The notes under the pieces were generated by a model. It saw nothing but the letters and a program-made list of their open reading frames with translations. It searched no databases and had not been told where the DNA came from. A stretch of 64,000 nucleotides of DNA, from the NCBI RefSeq assembly GCF_036452155.1, contig NZ_JAWJZY010000005.1. One strand, 5' to 3'. Below, piece after piece: positions 1 through 8,581 of this stretch (the stretch's first letter is position 1; each line of letters starts with the position of its first letter). Both the position numbers and the translations under genes were made by a program. The DNA is from Sorlinia euscelidii (GTDB lineage: Bacteria > Pseudomonadota > Alphaproteobacteria > Acetobacterales > Acetobacteraceae).

Positions 1-706
1 ATAAAGAACCGTCCCGAGCATGATCGGCAGAATATGCCGTGACGGTATCCTGAAGTTCTTAAACGACCAGACGGGCGTCGTGGAGACGAGCAAAGCTGCA
101 GTCATCACCAACATAATGGCGGAGAGAAGCGGCTGATGGGCGCAGGTAAAGAGCCATTCTGATTGAATGCGGCGGGCCTCCAACCCCATGAAGAGCGGGA
201 AGAGCACGATCAGCGCCCCGCAGGCGCTGGGACGCCGGTAAAATAGTTCGCGGAATAAGCAGGCTTGTCATCATCCGCGAGGCTGGCATTGAAACGCGCG
301 AGGCGCAGCGCCATGCAGACCGTGAAGAGGATGCAGGGAATAAAGCCGTAGCGCCCCCCTCCCATTGTAACGTCCACAGAAAAAGCAGCAGGGAAGGGGC
401 GACGCCGAAACAGACGAAGTCGGACAAACTGTCAAATTCCGCGCCGAAATGCGATGTCGCGTGCAGAAGCCGCGCAATGCGCCCGTCAAGCCCGTCAATA
501 CAGGCGGCGACCAGAAGCGCAATTGCCGCTTCCTCAAACCGGTTTTCGATGCCGAAGCGAATGGCGCTTAGCCCCGCACAGAGGCCGAGCATCGTCAGAA
601 TATTCGGGATCAGCCGGTTGAAGGACAGGCCGCGCACGCGGGGGCGTCGCACACGAAGGGGGTTAAGGCGTCTCAGGCGCCGCTTTCTGGCTCGGTTATG
701 TGACAT
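1..706 (-). CDS. pssA: CDP-diacylglycerol-serine O-phosphatidyltransferase, partial, two apparent frameshifts
   Basis: Makes phosphatidylserine from CDP-diacylglycerol and serine at the inner membrane, the step before Psd, whose gene lies 10 bases upstream on the same strand. The N-terminal part has the CDP-alcohol phosphatidyltransferase signature (DGLDGRIARLL followed by FGAEFDSLSD) and membrane segments. The reading frame breaks at the C6 run 354-359 and again at the C4 run 216-219 (plus-strand bases). Adding one base to each restores continuous family-like sequence (RYGFIPCILFTVCMALR, then LIVLFPLFMGLEARR) up to the window edge, where the 3' end is cut off. The ATG at 706 is preferred; an ATG at 730 would overlap psd. 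Two one-base losses in homopolymers look like sequencing errors, but a real pseudogene cannot be excluded. Confidence 0.85.
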
Positions 707-716
707 GTTCGCGATA

Positions 717-1394
717 TTAGAGTTCTGCAATCACCGTCTCGCCGCCGACCATTTTCTGGCCGACACTGACCAGAGGCGTAACGCCGTGCGGCAGGTAAAG
801 ATCGGTGCGGGAGCCGAAACGGATCAGCCCGAAACGTTCACCCGGCTCAAAACGACTGCCTTCTTCCGCGTAGCAGACGATCCTGCGGGCAATGAGGCCG
901 GCGATCTGGACGATGGCCATGTGCCGCCCGTCATCCAGCGTCAAGCGCACCTCGTTCCTCTCATTGAGATCCGAGGCCTTGTCGAGACTGGCATTAATGA
1001 ATTGCCCTGCATGATAGGCGACGCGTGTAACGATCCCCTTTGACGGCATCCGGTTGATGTGCACATCCAGCACGGAAAGAAACGTGGCGACGCGCCAGAC
1101 AGGCTGATCCCCCATATCCAACGCTGCCGGTGGGGTGGCAAGTTCCACCGATGTGACATGGCCATCCGCCGGGGCGAGGGCGAGATTGGCGCGGGCCGGG
1201 GGAACACGTTTCGGGTCGCGGAAAAAATAGAGGCAGAAGGCAAGACCCGCCAGCCCGACATGCCCGACCCACCGCGTCGCCCGCCACGGCGTGGCGCGAC
1301 CGATCAGGGTGACGAGCCCCGTCAAGGCGAGGAAAGGAGTCGCTGCCTTATGTGGGGGGGCGATGACGGTTCGGATCGATTGCAAAAGGGACAT
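717..1394 (-). CDS. psd: Phosphatidylserine decarboxylase, short form
   Basis: Decarboxylates phosphatidylserine to phosphatidylethanolamine. The product is about 225 residues, the length of the short archaeal-type Psd common in Alphaproteobacteria. Visible marks are two N-terminal hydrophobic segments, the FFRDPKR motif, VDVH-type sequence (LSVLDVHINRMP) and the C-terminal self-cleavage region FGSRTDLYLP, where the chain is cut before the serine that becomes the pyruvoyl group. The ATG at 1394 matches the usual N-terminus (MSLLQSIR). It is followed by pssA in the same direction, so the two steps of phosphatidylethanolamine synthesis are probably one transcript. Confidence 0.93.
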   Translation of the reverse strand: MSLLQSIRTVIAPPHKAATPFLALTGLVTLIGRATPWRATRWVGHVGLAGLAFCLYFFRDPKRVPPARANLALAPADGHVTSVELATPPAALDMGDQPVWRVATFLSVLDVHINRMPSKGIVTRVAYHAGQFINASLDKASDLNERNEVRLTLDDGRHMAIVQIAGLIARRIVCYAEEGSRFEPGERFGLIRFGSRTDLYLPHGVTPLVSVGQKMVGGETVIAEL

Positions 1395-1586
1395 GGTAAA
1401 ACCTTTACTGCCTGCACCGGCCAGAATGGTCAGACGATGCTGACCGACCGGCATATGGAGCGTATCAGCCTGTGACGGCGCCGATCCTACATGATGTTGC
1501 GCGGTTTAACGAGGGGTTTGGACCGTAAGAGGCGTCCGTCAGGGCGTCGTGACCCGGGAGGACGTCGCACAAATGGAAAGCTTCCC

Positions 1587-2474
1587 TCAGGTCGGGGAAA
1601 ACTTCCGGACGATGCGGCGGGTGATTTCCGCGATGAGGCGATCCTGCGCCTGGCGATGCAACGTCGTGCGTGTAAGGTAAATCGCGACCGACATCATCGT
1701 GCCGTCAGGCAAACTGACAAGACCAATATCGCCGCGCGTGCCATGCGCGCCCGCGCCGGACTTATCGTAAACATCCGCCTTGCGCCCCAGCCCGGATTGT
1801 ATCAGGGAGGATGTCAGCGGGGCATTGCGCATCCAATGGGTGAGGTGTTGCCGGGAGGCGCGGGACAGGATGTGACCCGTCAATATCTTTTCGATATTGC
1901 GACGCATGGCGTTGGGAGAGGTCGAGTCCCGATCATCCCCCGCTTCCGCCGCGTTTAACGCCGGTTCATAACGGTCAAGGCGGGAGACAGGGTCGTGGAT
2001 CTGCCGGGCAAATTGCGTCCAACCCGCCGGGCCGCCTAGTTCCCGCAGGATAAGATTGGCCGCGCTATTATCGCTCTGTTGGATCGCGGCGGCGCAGATC
2101 GCGCTCAGATACATACCGCCTTCATGAAGGTGGCGTTTCGCGACAGGCGCGTAGGTTTGAATGTCCTTCTCCGCATAGCGGATGAATTGTCGCAAATCCC
2201 GTTGACCCGAATCCACCAACGCCAGCAGGGCGGCGACAGAGATGAATTTATGCGTGCTGCACATCGGAAAAAGCTGGTTGGGCTGAAAGGCCAACACGCG
2301 CTTTTCACCGTGAAGCCGCGCGGAAAAACCGATCCGCCCGCCCGCGCGCTTCTGTAAGGCGTCGATATCTCGCGCCCCGCTGAAATCCGCGATTTCTGCG
2401 CTGAAAGCCCGTGGCGCCAACGCGGCGCTGATGCCTGAAGCCAGAATTTCACGGCGGGTCGGGCGGTGAGACAT
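1587..2474 (-). CDS. Class A beta-lactamase with Tat signal
   Basis: A serine beta-lactamase of about 295 residues. The catalytic motifs are all visible: S-T-H-K near residues 73-76, S-D-N (QSDNSAAN), the omega-loop glutamate in RYEPALN, and K-S-G (DKSGAGAHG) in place of the commoner K-T-G. The N-terminus MSHRPTRREILASG has a twin-arginine motif followed by a hydrophobic stretch, so export by Tat to the periplasm is likely. The ATG at 2474 places the twin arginines correctly. Substrate range cannot be read from the sequence. It stands alone between psd and the divergent gloB, with no mobile element beside it, so it looks like a resident chromosomal gene. Confidence 0.92.
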   Translation of the reverse strand: MSHRPTRREILASGISAALAPRAFSAEIADFSGARDIDALQKRAGGRIGFSARLHGEKRVLAFQPNQLFPMCSTHKFISVAALLALVDSGQRDLRQFIRYAEKDIQTYAPVAKRHLHEGGMYLSAICAAAIQQSDNSAANLILRELGGPAGWTQFARQIHDPVSRLDRYEPALNAAEAGDDRDSTSPNAMRRNIEKILTGHILSRASRQHLTHWMRNAPLTSSLIQSGLGRKADVYDKSGAGAHGTRGDIGLVSLPDGTMMSVAIYLTRTTLHRQAQDRLIAEITRRIVRKFSPT

Positions 2475-2637
2475 TGCTTGGGCGCCTTGCAGTATCAGGT
2501 GAAGCGCGTTGCGTCCTTCTGCGCGCGTCGACGCATTCTGCCGCAAAAACGCCCATCCGGCACGTTCCTTTTTTCGACAGGCGTCGGGACGTGCTATGCC
2601 CTGTCAGGCGCTCCTATTATTCAGCGGTGAGACCAGG

Positions 2638-3357
2638 ATGAAAATGCACGTCACCCCCCTACAAGCCTTCGGGGATAATTACATTTGGATGATCCATGAT
2701 CCGCAAAGCGGCTTAAAGGCGGTGGTGGACCCAGGTGAAGCCGCGCCCGTTTTCGAAGCGTTGGACGGGGCGCCCCTCGATGCAATTCTGCTGACCCATC
2801 ATCACCAGGACCATATTGGCGGTGCGGAAGCTTTGCGGTCGGTGACCGGGGCGCGCATTATCGGCGCGGCGTCTCAGGCGCATCGATTGCCGCGCCTTGA
2901 TGTGGCCGTCAAGGAAGGGGACGTCATCGAGGTGGGGGCCGTGCGCGGCAACGTCATTGAAACGCCCGGACATGTGCTGGGGCATCTCAGCTTTTTCTTC
3001 CCGGAAGGGCCAGCTTTATTCAGTGGGGACACGTTATTCAGTATGGGTTGCGGTCGCTTGTTCGAGGGGACGCCGGAGATGATGTTCGAGACGCTGAAAA
3101 AATATGCAGCCCTGCCCGATGAGACAAAACTCTATTGCGGCCATGAATATACGTTGTCCAATCTCGCTTTTGCCCGCACCCTCAACCCTAAAGATGAAGC
3201 TTTACGTGCTTACGACCTGAAAGCGCGGGCCTTGCGAGAAGCCGGGCAGCCGACTTTACCAAGCCTTCTGGGGGAGGAGCGACAGCTCAACCCTTTCCTT
3301 ACCGCCAAAACCAGCGGGAAACTCGGCCAGTTGCGGGCTCTGAAGGATTCCTTCTGA
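2638..3357 (+). CDS. gloB: Hydroxyacylglutathione hydrolase (glyoxalase II)
   Basis: Hydrolyses S-D-lactoylglutathione in methylglyoxal detoxification. The metallo-beta-lactamase-fold metal motif THHHQDHIGG is clear, followed by the second-shell ETPGHVLGH, FSGDTLFSMGCGRLFEG and the CGHEYTLSN C-terminal segment typical of GloB. At 239 residues it has normal length. The ATG at 2638 (MKMHVTPLQAF) matches the family start; the longer upstream frame would extend into the beta-lactamase promoter. It is divergent from the beta-lactamase gene and convergent with the next gene (5 bases apart). Confidence 0.95.
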   Translation: MKMHVTPLQAFGDNYIWMIHDPQSGLKAVVDPGEAAPVFEALDGAPLDAILLTHHHQDHIGGAEALRSVTGARIIGAASQAHRLPRLDVAVKEGDVIEVGAVRGNVIETPGHVLGHLSFFFPEGPALFSGDTLFSMGCGRLFEGTPEMMFETLKKYAALPDETKLYCGHEYTLSNLAFARTLNPKDEALRAYDLKARALREAGQPTLPSLLGEERQLNPFLTAKTSGKLGQLRALKDSF

Positions 3358-3362
3358 TAGCG

Positions 3363-4357
3363 TCAGGCGGGGGAAGAGACGGTGATCGCGTTGAAAAGCG
3401 TCCGTAATTGCGCGTGTGCGGCGGGCTCAATCTGCCAATGCTGGACGCGAAGGCTGAAAATCATATGGTCCGGCACGTGTTCGTCCGTTTTCTCCAGCAG
3501 ATCCATCAGGCGCGTGCGCGCGGTGTCCTCTAACGGCATTCGTTGCGCGCTGCGCCAGCGTTCGATGGCTGATCGGATGTCCCTCAGTTCTGTTGTCAGT
3601 CTTCCATCGCCCTGACCGTCAATTTCACCTGATAAAATCACGGCGAGTGGACCGACATGCCCCGCAACCTGCTGAATATAGGCGCGGGTCAAGTGAAGAG
3701 CTGCGGAGGAGGCGCCCGGCTTCAAATCAAGCGCCGCTTTGATATGCGCGTCTGAAAGCGTCACGGGTGGCAGCGGAAAAGATCCGGAATTATCCGTCCC
3801 GATTGTCGGTGACAAAGTGAGCCGATCGGACCGGGCGGAAATGGCGCCTCTGAGAAGCTTTTGCGCATCGCGTGGCTGGATGCGTATATCTCCACCCAAA
3901 CGCGCTGCCGCGATGGAAAAAGCGGGTTCAGACTCGGACATGATGGAGAGATCGGTGATGCGGAAGCCTGTCCGACGACCAAGGCGATTGAGCTTGAGAT
4001 GAACGGATGAAGCCGTCGCGATATCCCCCCAATACGCCGCATCATGACGGTGGAAAAATCGAGGTGCGGCCGCAGAAAGGGGTGATGGGTCACGGTAAGG
4101 GCGCGCGCTGAAAAGCGATGCCGCGTGTCATCGTGAATATCAATGTTACGATAAGTGATCGCCGCCCCGAACAGGCGCGTCTGCTTTTGGATTATCGGGT
4201 CATAGGCCACGTGCCAGCCATGCGCTTTCATCGCGGTGATCGCGTGATGCATCTGCTGGTCAAGCATATGATGGGCCGACCAGGACGCCGCCACATGGGC
4301 GATGATTGTGCAAATGAGGCACACGGAAAAGCTTTTGATCAGCGTCCACGTGGTCAT
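3363..4357 (-). CDS. DUF2125-like periplasmic or membrane-anchored protein, apparent frameshift
   Basis: Product of unknown function, about 331 residues once one base is restored. It begins with a single membrane-anchor or signal segment (MTTWTLIKSFSVCLICTIIAHVAA), then a mostly beta-rich body; the sequence pattern recalls the alphaproteobacterial DUF2125 family, which is a recognition from memory and not certain. The frame breaks between about 4025 and 4060. The C6 run at 4025-4030 (plus strand) short by one base would join the two halves, as would an extra base in the A5 run at 4054-4058. The coding length is one base short of a multiple of three, which fits a single missing base. Confidence 0.6.
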
Positions 4358-4622
4358 AAAGAGGCGTCCTTTAACGTCACGTTTCGGGTTCGAAGCGGTT
4401 TTCTCCTGACTTCCCCGCGATTCCCGATGAGTCAAGTTATCCCCAGCGCACGTTCCGAGTTTCTTAACTAAAATTTTTGCCAGTGCGGCATGTTTTGTTG
4501 AAAAACGAAGCGTGTCGGCGCCCGGCGGCGACTGGGGTCTTAATAAACGGGAAATACCGTCTCACCGTTGTTTTTACTTGTAAAAATCAGGGTAGAGAGA
4601 GTCGTTTCGCTTCCGGCGCCGT

Positions 4623-5426
4623 TCAGCCCGGCGCGTCAAGGGCCGCGCCTTTATTCCCTTGGGATATGGTTGGGACAATGTTCTCCTCAGTTACGTCCAC
4701 AGAGTTATCCACATGGTTATACAACCCTCCGGATTTTTCCAGCGCCTGCCAGGAGGCGTCGATCATGGCGATGAGGTTTCCACGGCTGCTATCCATAGCC
4801 AGAGCGGGGCCGATGACAATTTTCAGAGCACCCGGAAACTTCGTCCAACCTTCGCGGGGCCAGAAAAGACCTGAATTTGTGGCGACAGGCACGACCGGCG
4901 CGTTGGCTTGTTTCGCCAACGCCATGATGCCGGGCTGAAGTGGCACGCGTTCCCCTGGTTTAACGCGCGTCCCCTGCGGAAAAATAATAACCTGGCGACG
5001 GTCATCGAAACGATCCTGTGTGTCCCGGATCAGGCAGCGAAGCGCTTTTGACCCGGCGGAACGCTCGACCGGGATCATCCCGGATAATATCAGCATCGGG
5101 CCGACAAGTGGGATACGTGTCAGCTCCTTCTTGATGATGTACGCTGGCCTCTCCACAAGGTTCATCCAAACGAACCCGTCAAAAAATGATTGATGTTGGG
5201 AGGCGATCAGGCACGGCGTATTGGGAATATTTTCCCGTCCAATAATAACGATTTCAATCCCGCATATTTTACTGAGCCCCAGAAGCGTCAGGCGGCTCCA
5301 GAGCCGGGCATAGGTCAGCGCGCAATCCCGGCGCTTGAGGAGGCGAAGAGGCAATGCGCCCAGTCCCATGATAATGGTCAATATAAAAAAATAGAGTTGG
5401 AAAAATATGCTTCGCGCGACGCGCAT
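4623..5426 (-). CDS. plsC: 1-acyl-sn-glycerol-3-phosphate acyltransferase family protein
   Basis: Probably acylates lysophosphatidic acid to phosphatidic acid at the cytoplasmic membrane. The acyltransferase motif H-Q-S-F-F-D (H78, D83) is present, followed by FPQGTRVKPGE (block III) and the VPVATNSGLFW block IV region. An N-terminal hydrophobic segment (residues 8-30) anchors it. The length of 267 residues is normal. The C-terminal tail after residue 240 is low in family similarity. It shares direction with the ydcF-like gene upstream. Confidence 0.85.
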   Translation of the reverse strand: MRVARSIFFQLYFFILTIIMGLGALPLRLLKRRDCALTYARLWSRLTLLGLSKICGIEIVIIGRENIPNTPCLIASQHQSFFDGFVWMNLVERPAYIIKKELTRIPLVGPMLILSGMIPVERSAGSKALRCLIRDTQDRFDDRRQVIIFPQGTRVKPGERVPLQPGIMALAKQANAPVVPVATNSGLFWPREGWTKFPGALKIVIGPALAMDSSRGNLIAMIDASWQALEKSGGLYNHVDNSVDVTEENIVPTISQGNKGAALDAPG

Positions 5427-5483
5427 GACGTGTCCCTACCAATGTTCCCAAACGTGCAAAAGTGGCACGCTGTGTCAAGATAA

Positions 5484-6071
5484 TCAAATGTCAGGTTTCA
5501 GATTTTCCCCACGTGAAAAACGCAGTAGCGAGCCGAGCCATTTCATGTATTCAACAGTCAGAAGGCGCGCTGTGTAAAAGCTGGAAGGGTGTCGCAAGGC
5601 GGGAGACTGGATGGGGTAGGGGTAAAGCTCAACTTCCGGGACGGCGCGATGGATTTCTATAATGGCGCGGCGCACGTGATATCCTGCCGTCACGACCAGT
5701 AAAGTATGAATTTGGTGCGCCCGCACCCAACCCGCCGTCTCCGCAGCATTGCCAATTGTTGAAATTGCGCGTCGGCCGAGCGTGATATGATCGGATGGAA
5801 GAAGCGAGAGGGGAGAACCCTCATGCAGCCGCAATTGCGGCAGGGTCGTATGCGCACCGACGCCGGAGATCAGCAGATCTCGTCCAAACCCGCGTTCGAG
5901 CAGGTCAATGGCAACCTCAACACGCTCCGCACCGCCTGTCAGCGCGACAATTCCGTCACATTTGACGAGATCATAATGGCTGCGCATGGCATCCAGGCTG
6001 AACAGGATCAACCCCGTCAGCCACGCGGCGAGGAGCACGGCGACGCTCAGCGGAATAAGGCGGCGCGTCAT
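5484..6071 (-). CDS. YdcF/SanA-type DUF218 protein
   Basis: An N-terminal hydrophobic segment (MTRRLIPLSVAVLLAAWLTG) is followed by the DUF218 fold seen in YdcF and SanA: GIVALTGGAERVE, LISGVG, and TVTAGYH-like LLVVTAGYHVRRAI. These proteins are envelope-associated in other bacteria, but their reaction is not established. It is about 195 residues from the ATG at 6071; longer starts are possible. It is followed on the same strand by plsC after 57 bases, so a shared transcript is likely. Confidence 0.8.
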   Translation of the reverse strand: MTRRLIPLSVAVLLAAWLTGLILFSLDAMRSHYDLVKCDGIVALTGGAERVEVAIDLLERGFGRDLLISGVGAHTTLPQLRLHEGSPLSLLPSDHITLGRRAISTIGNAAETAGWVRAHQIHTLLVVTAGYHVRRAIIEIHRAVPEVELYPYPIQSPALRHPSSFYTARLLTVEYMKWLGSLLRFSRGENLKPDI

Positions 6072-6135
6072 GGCATGATGTCTCGAAAACGATGGGGGGA
6101 GGGAAATGCGCAACCTGCCATCATTCCGGGTGAGG

Positions 6136-6540
6136 TCAGATCCGCCGTCCCGCATAAACCGCCACAGTTGAGGCGATGGCAGCGACGAGCATCATCAGAA
6201 AACCGTCAAAAACCAGATTGGAGGCCGTTAATGTCAAGCCTGAGAATGAAAGATGGGCGGGCACGATATTGTCGAGCGGCCCCAGATTAATGTCAGACTG
6301 CGCGGACACCATTTTCGCCTTATCCGCCAATAAATTTGTTAAAGAAGGCGCGATCTTCCAGATAAGACCGGCGATGAGGGCAATCGGCGCAAAAAACTCG
6401 GCAATCTGTTGGAAGAAATGCGCGGCACAGTAAAGCGCCGCGAAAAACAAGCCGCGAATACCGATGAAACGGCGTTCCGGACTGTAGGAAGATGCTGCCC
6501 GTGGCGCGTGTCCCATGGGGGCGCGTAAATCAGGGTCCAT
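6136..6540 (-). CDS. Hypothetical membrane protein, 134 residues
   Basis: I do not recognise this protein. It has a hydrophilic N-terminus with SYSPERRF, a membrane segment near residues 28-60 (FFAALYCAAHFFQQIAEFF and onward), a central polar stretch, and a second hydrophobic segment near the C-terminus (FDGFLMMLVAAIASTVAVYAG). It ends 64 bases before the ydcF-like gene on the same strand and may be cotranscribed with it. The reading frame spans almost the whole interval and codon use resembles the neighbours. Confidence 0.6.
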   Translation of the reverse strand: MDPDLRAPMGHAPRAASSYSPERRFIGIRGLFFAALYCAAHFFQQIAEFFAPIALIAGLIWKIAPSLTNLLADKAKMVSAQSDINLGPLDNIVPAHLSFSGLTLTASNLVFDGFLMMLVAAIASTVAVYAGRRI

Positions 6541-6709
6541 TTTAATTATCCCAACAACATGATCGAACTTGTCCTGAAGGGCTTCCGGCCCTGCCTCTCA
6601 AATCTCTCTCAGAGGTAGCCTTGGACAATGTTAAATGCAATGATCCAAATGTGAAACTATTTGGCCGTTACATGGATGCAGGACGCGGCAGGGAGGGGGT
6701 CGGGCCTGG

Positions 6710-8581
6710 ATGACGTTGACGAATGAAAAACCGCTCATCCTCCTGGTGGAACCTCACGACGCCGCCGCCCTGCCGCTGACCGAACTGCTTGAGGGGCAGG
6801 GCTTCACGGTTGTCCGTGCGTTGACGGGTGAGGCCGCCCTCGCCGGTTTTGAACTGTCGCACCCCGACCTTATCGTGTCCGACTACCAATTGCCGGGCAT
6901 GAATGGTGGGCAGATGATACGGCAAATCCGCATGAACACCCAGATGCGGTCAACGCCCATCCTCATGCTGACAGAGGATGGCGGGCTGGGCCATACGCGT
7001 GAGGGGCTTGAAAGCGGGGCTGATGCCTATCTCTCCAAATCCGCACATCCGGATCTCATCATTTTGCGGATACGCGCACTTTTGCGGGACGGATCGGACT
7101 TTCCGCAGGCGGAGGCAGCGGGGTCTTTCCGGCGTGCGCGCATTGTGATCGTGACCCGACCCATTGAGGCGGAGGAGGATGACACGGTGGACAGGCCCGC
7201 CCGATGGGCGCGAAATGACGATGGCACGTCGCTCGGGGAACTTCTGTGGCGGGATGGGCACACTGTCACGACGGTTTCCGGGTCAAGTGAGATGATTCAG
7301 GGAGGGTGGTTCAGCGGGGATGAAGGGCCCGACCTTCTGATCCTCGATCTGACGGCGCCCCATGATGACAGTGACAGTTTCTGCCGAAGCATTGATGCGC
7401 GGCGGCATGATGTAGTGGAGGCGGGCGCGGCGGCTTTCCGTATTATCGGTGTGGTGGAGGCTGAGCAGTTCCGGCGTCATTCCTCGGCTTTTCTTTTCGA
7501 TGCGGGGGTCGATGACCTCGTCCCGGATGATACCGCGCCGGAAGTGCTCGCTTTACGCATCAAGGTCATGGTGCAGCGCAAACTGGCGCAGGATGCGCTA
7601 CGGGAAGAGGAGATCCGCCGGCAGGTTCGGGAGGTCGCTTTTAAGACAGCGCGGAGTGAAGCGCGGGCCGTCGCGGCAAAAGCCGCCATCGCGGAGGCGC
7701 TCGCCCAGGCGAATGCCGAACTGGCGGAGGCCAATGCGCGCTTGCTGGAAACGCAGTCCCAACTGGTGCAAACGGCCAAAATGGCGTCTTTGGGCGAGTT
7801 GGTGGCGGGCATCGCGCATGAAATCAATAATCCGCTGGCATTTATCATCGCCCATGAGGAGACAATCGCCCGCGTCCTGAACGAGCTTGCCAACCCACCC
7901 GAGGCGCTGACGGAAAAGGCGCGGTCCGACCTCATCGGAAAATGCATCAATCGCACCGGCGCCATGCGCATGGGCCTTCAGAGAATCCAGAACCTCGTTT
8001 TGAGTCTCAGACGTTTCTCCCGCCTGGACGAGAGTGCCTTCCGTCAGATTGATGTGTTCGAGGCGATTGATGGCTCCCTCGCTTTATTGTCGCATAAGTT
8101 TGGCGGCGACATCATTGTGGAGCGTCACCTTGCCGCCCCCCGCACTCTCATCTGCCAGTCAGCATTGGTCAACCAGGCTGTAATGAATATGGTCAGCAAT
8201 GCCGCCGATGCGATCCGCGCGGAAGGGGCGTCCGTCAACCCGGCAGAGGGTGCGGCTTTGGGCCGCATCGTGATTGAGACATCGCTTCAACAGTCGGAGG
8301 ACGGGGCGTTTTACGTCATCAGCGTCGCCGATGATGGGCCCGGCGTGCCTGCCGCGATAAAAGGCCGGGTGTTCGAGCCATTTTTTACCACGAAGCCCGT
8401 GGGGGAGGGGACGGGGCTGGGCCTCGCCATTGCTTATGGCGTCATCGATGCGCATGGCGGCCATATAGAGGTCAATGAAGCGCGTCTCAAAGGGGGGCGC
8501 GGGGATGGCGCGCGCTTCACGATGACAATACCGGTCAAATGGACGCCATCCGGACTCGAAACAATAGGAAAAATTGAATGA
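6710..8581 (+). CDS. Soluble sensor histidine kinase with two N-terminal receiver-like domains
   Basis: A 623-residue cytoplasmic two-component kinase. Residues 1-125 form a receiver domain with the phospho-acceptor region LIVSDYQLPGMNG and the conserved lysine (YLSKS), but the usual acidic pair is reduced (LLVEPHDAA). Residues 140-300 look like a second receiver (LLILDLTAP). A coiled coil (300-345) leads to the dimerisation/phospho-acceptor helix ELVAGIAHEINNP (His near 370) and an HATPase domain with NAADAIR, FEPFFTTK and GTGLGLAI. No membrane segment is visible. A GGGAGGG-like ribosome site precedes the ATG at 6710. It overlaps the next kinase gene by ATGA, so the two probably act together. 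Confidence 0.88.
   Translation: MTLTNEKPLILLVEPHDAAALPLTELLEGQGFTVVRALTGEAALAGFELSHPDLIVSDYQLPGMNGGQMIRQIRMNTQMRSTPILMLTEDGGLGHTREGLESGADAYLSKSAHPDLIILRIRALLRDGSDFPQAEAAGSFRRARIVIVTRPIEAEEDDTVDRPARWARNDDGTSLGELLWRDGHTVTTVSGSSEMIQGGWFSGDEGPDLLILDLTAPHDDSDSFCRSIDARRHDVVEAGAAAFRIIGVVEAEQFRRHSSAFLFDAGVDDLVPDDTAPEVLALRIKVMVQRKLAQDALREEEIRRQVREVAFKTARSEARAVAAKAAIAEALAQANAELAEANARLLETQSQLVQTAKMASLGELVAGIAHEINNPLAFIIAHEETIARVLNELANPPEALTEKARSDLIGKCINRTGAMRMGLQRIQNLVLSLRRFSRLDESAFRQIDVFEAIDGSLALLSHKFGGDIIVERHLAAPRTLICQSALVNQAVMNMVSNAADAIRAEGASVNPAEGAALGRIVIETSLQQSEDGAFYVISVADDGPGVPAAIKGRVFEPFFTTKPVGEGTGLGLAIAYGVIDAHGGHIEVNEARLKGGRGDGARFTMTIPVKWTPSGLETIGKIE

Noticed and set aside
354..359. Programmed frameshifting in pssA and the other broken genes
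   Set aside because: The sites have no slippery heptamer with a following structure, and the same one-base loss occurs in unrelated genes.
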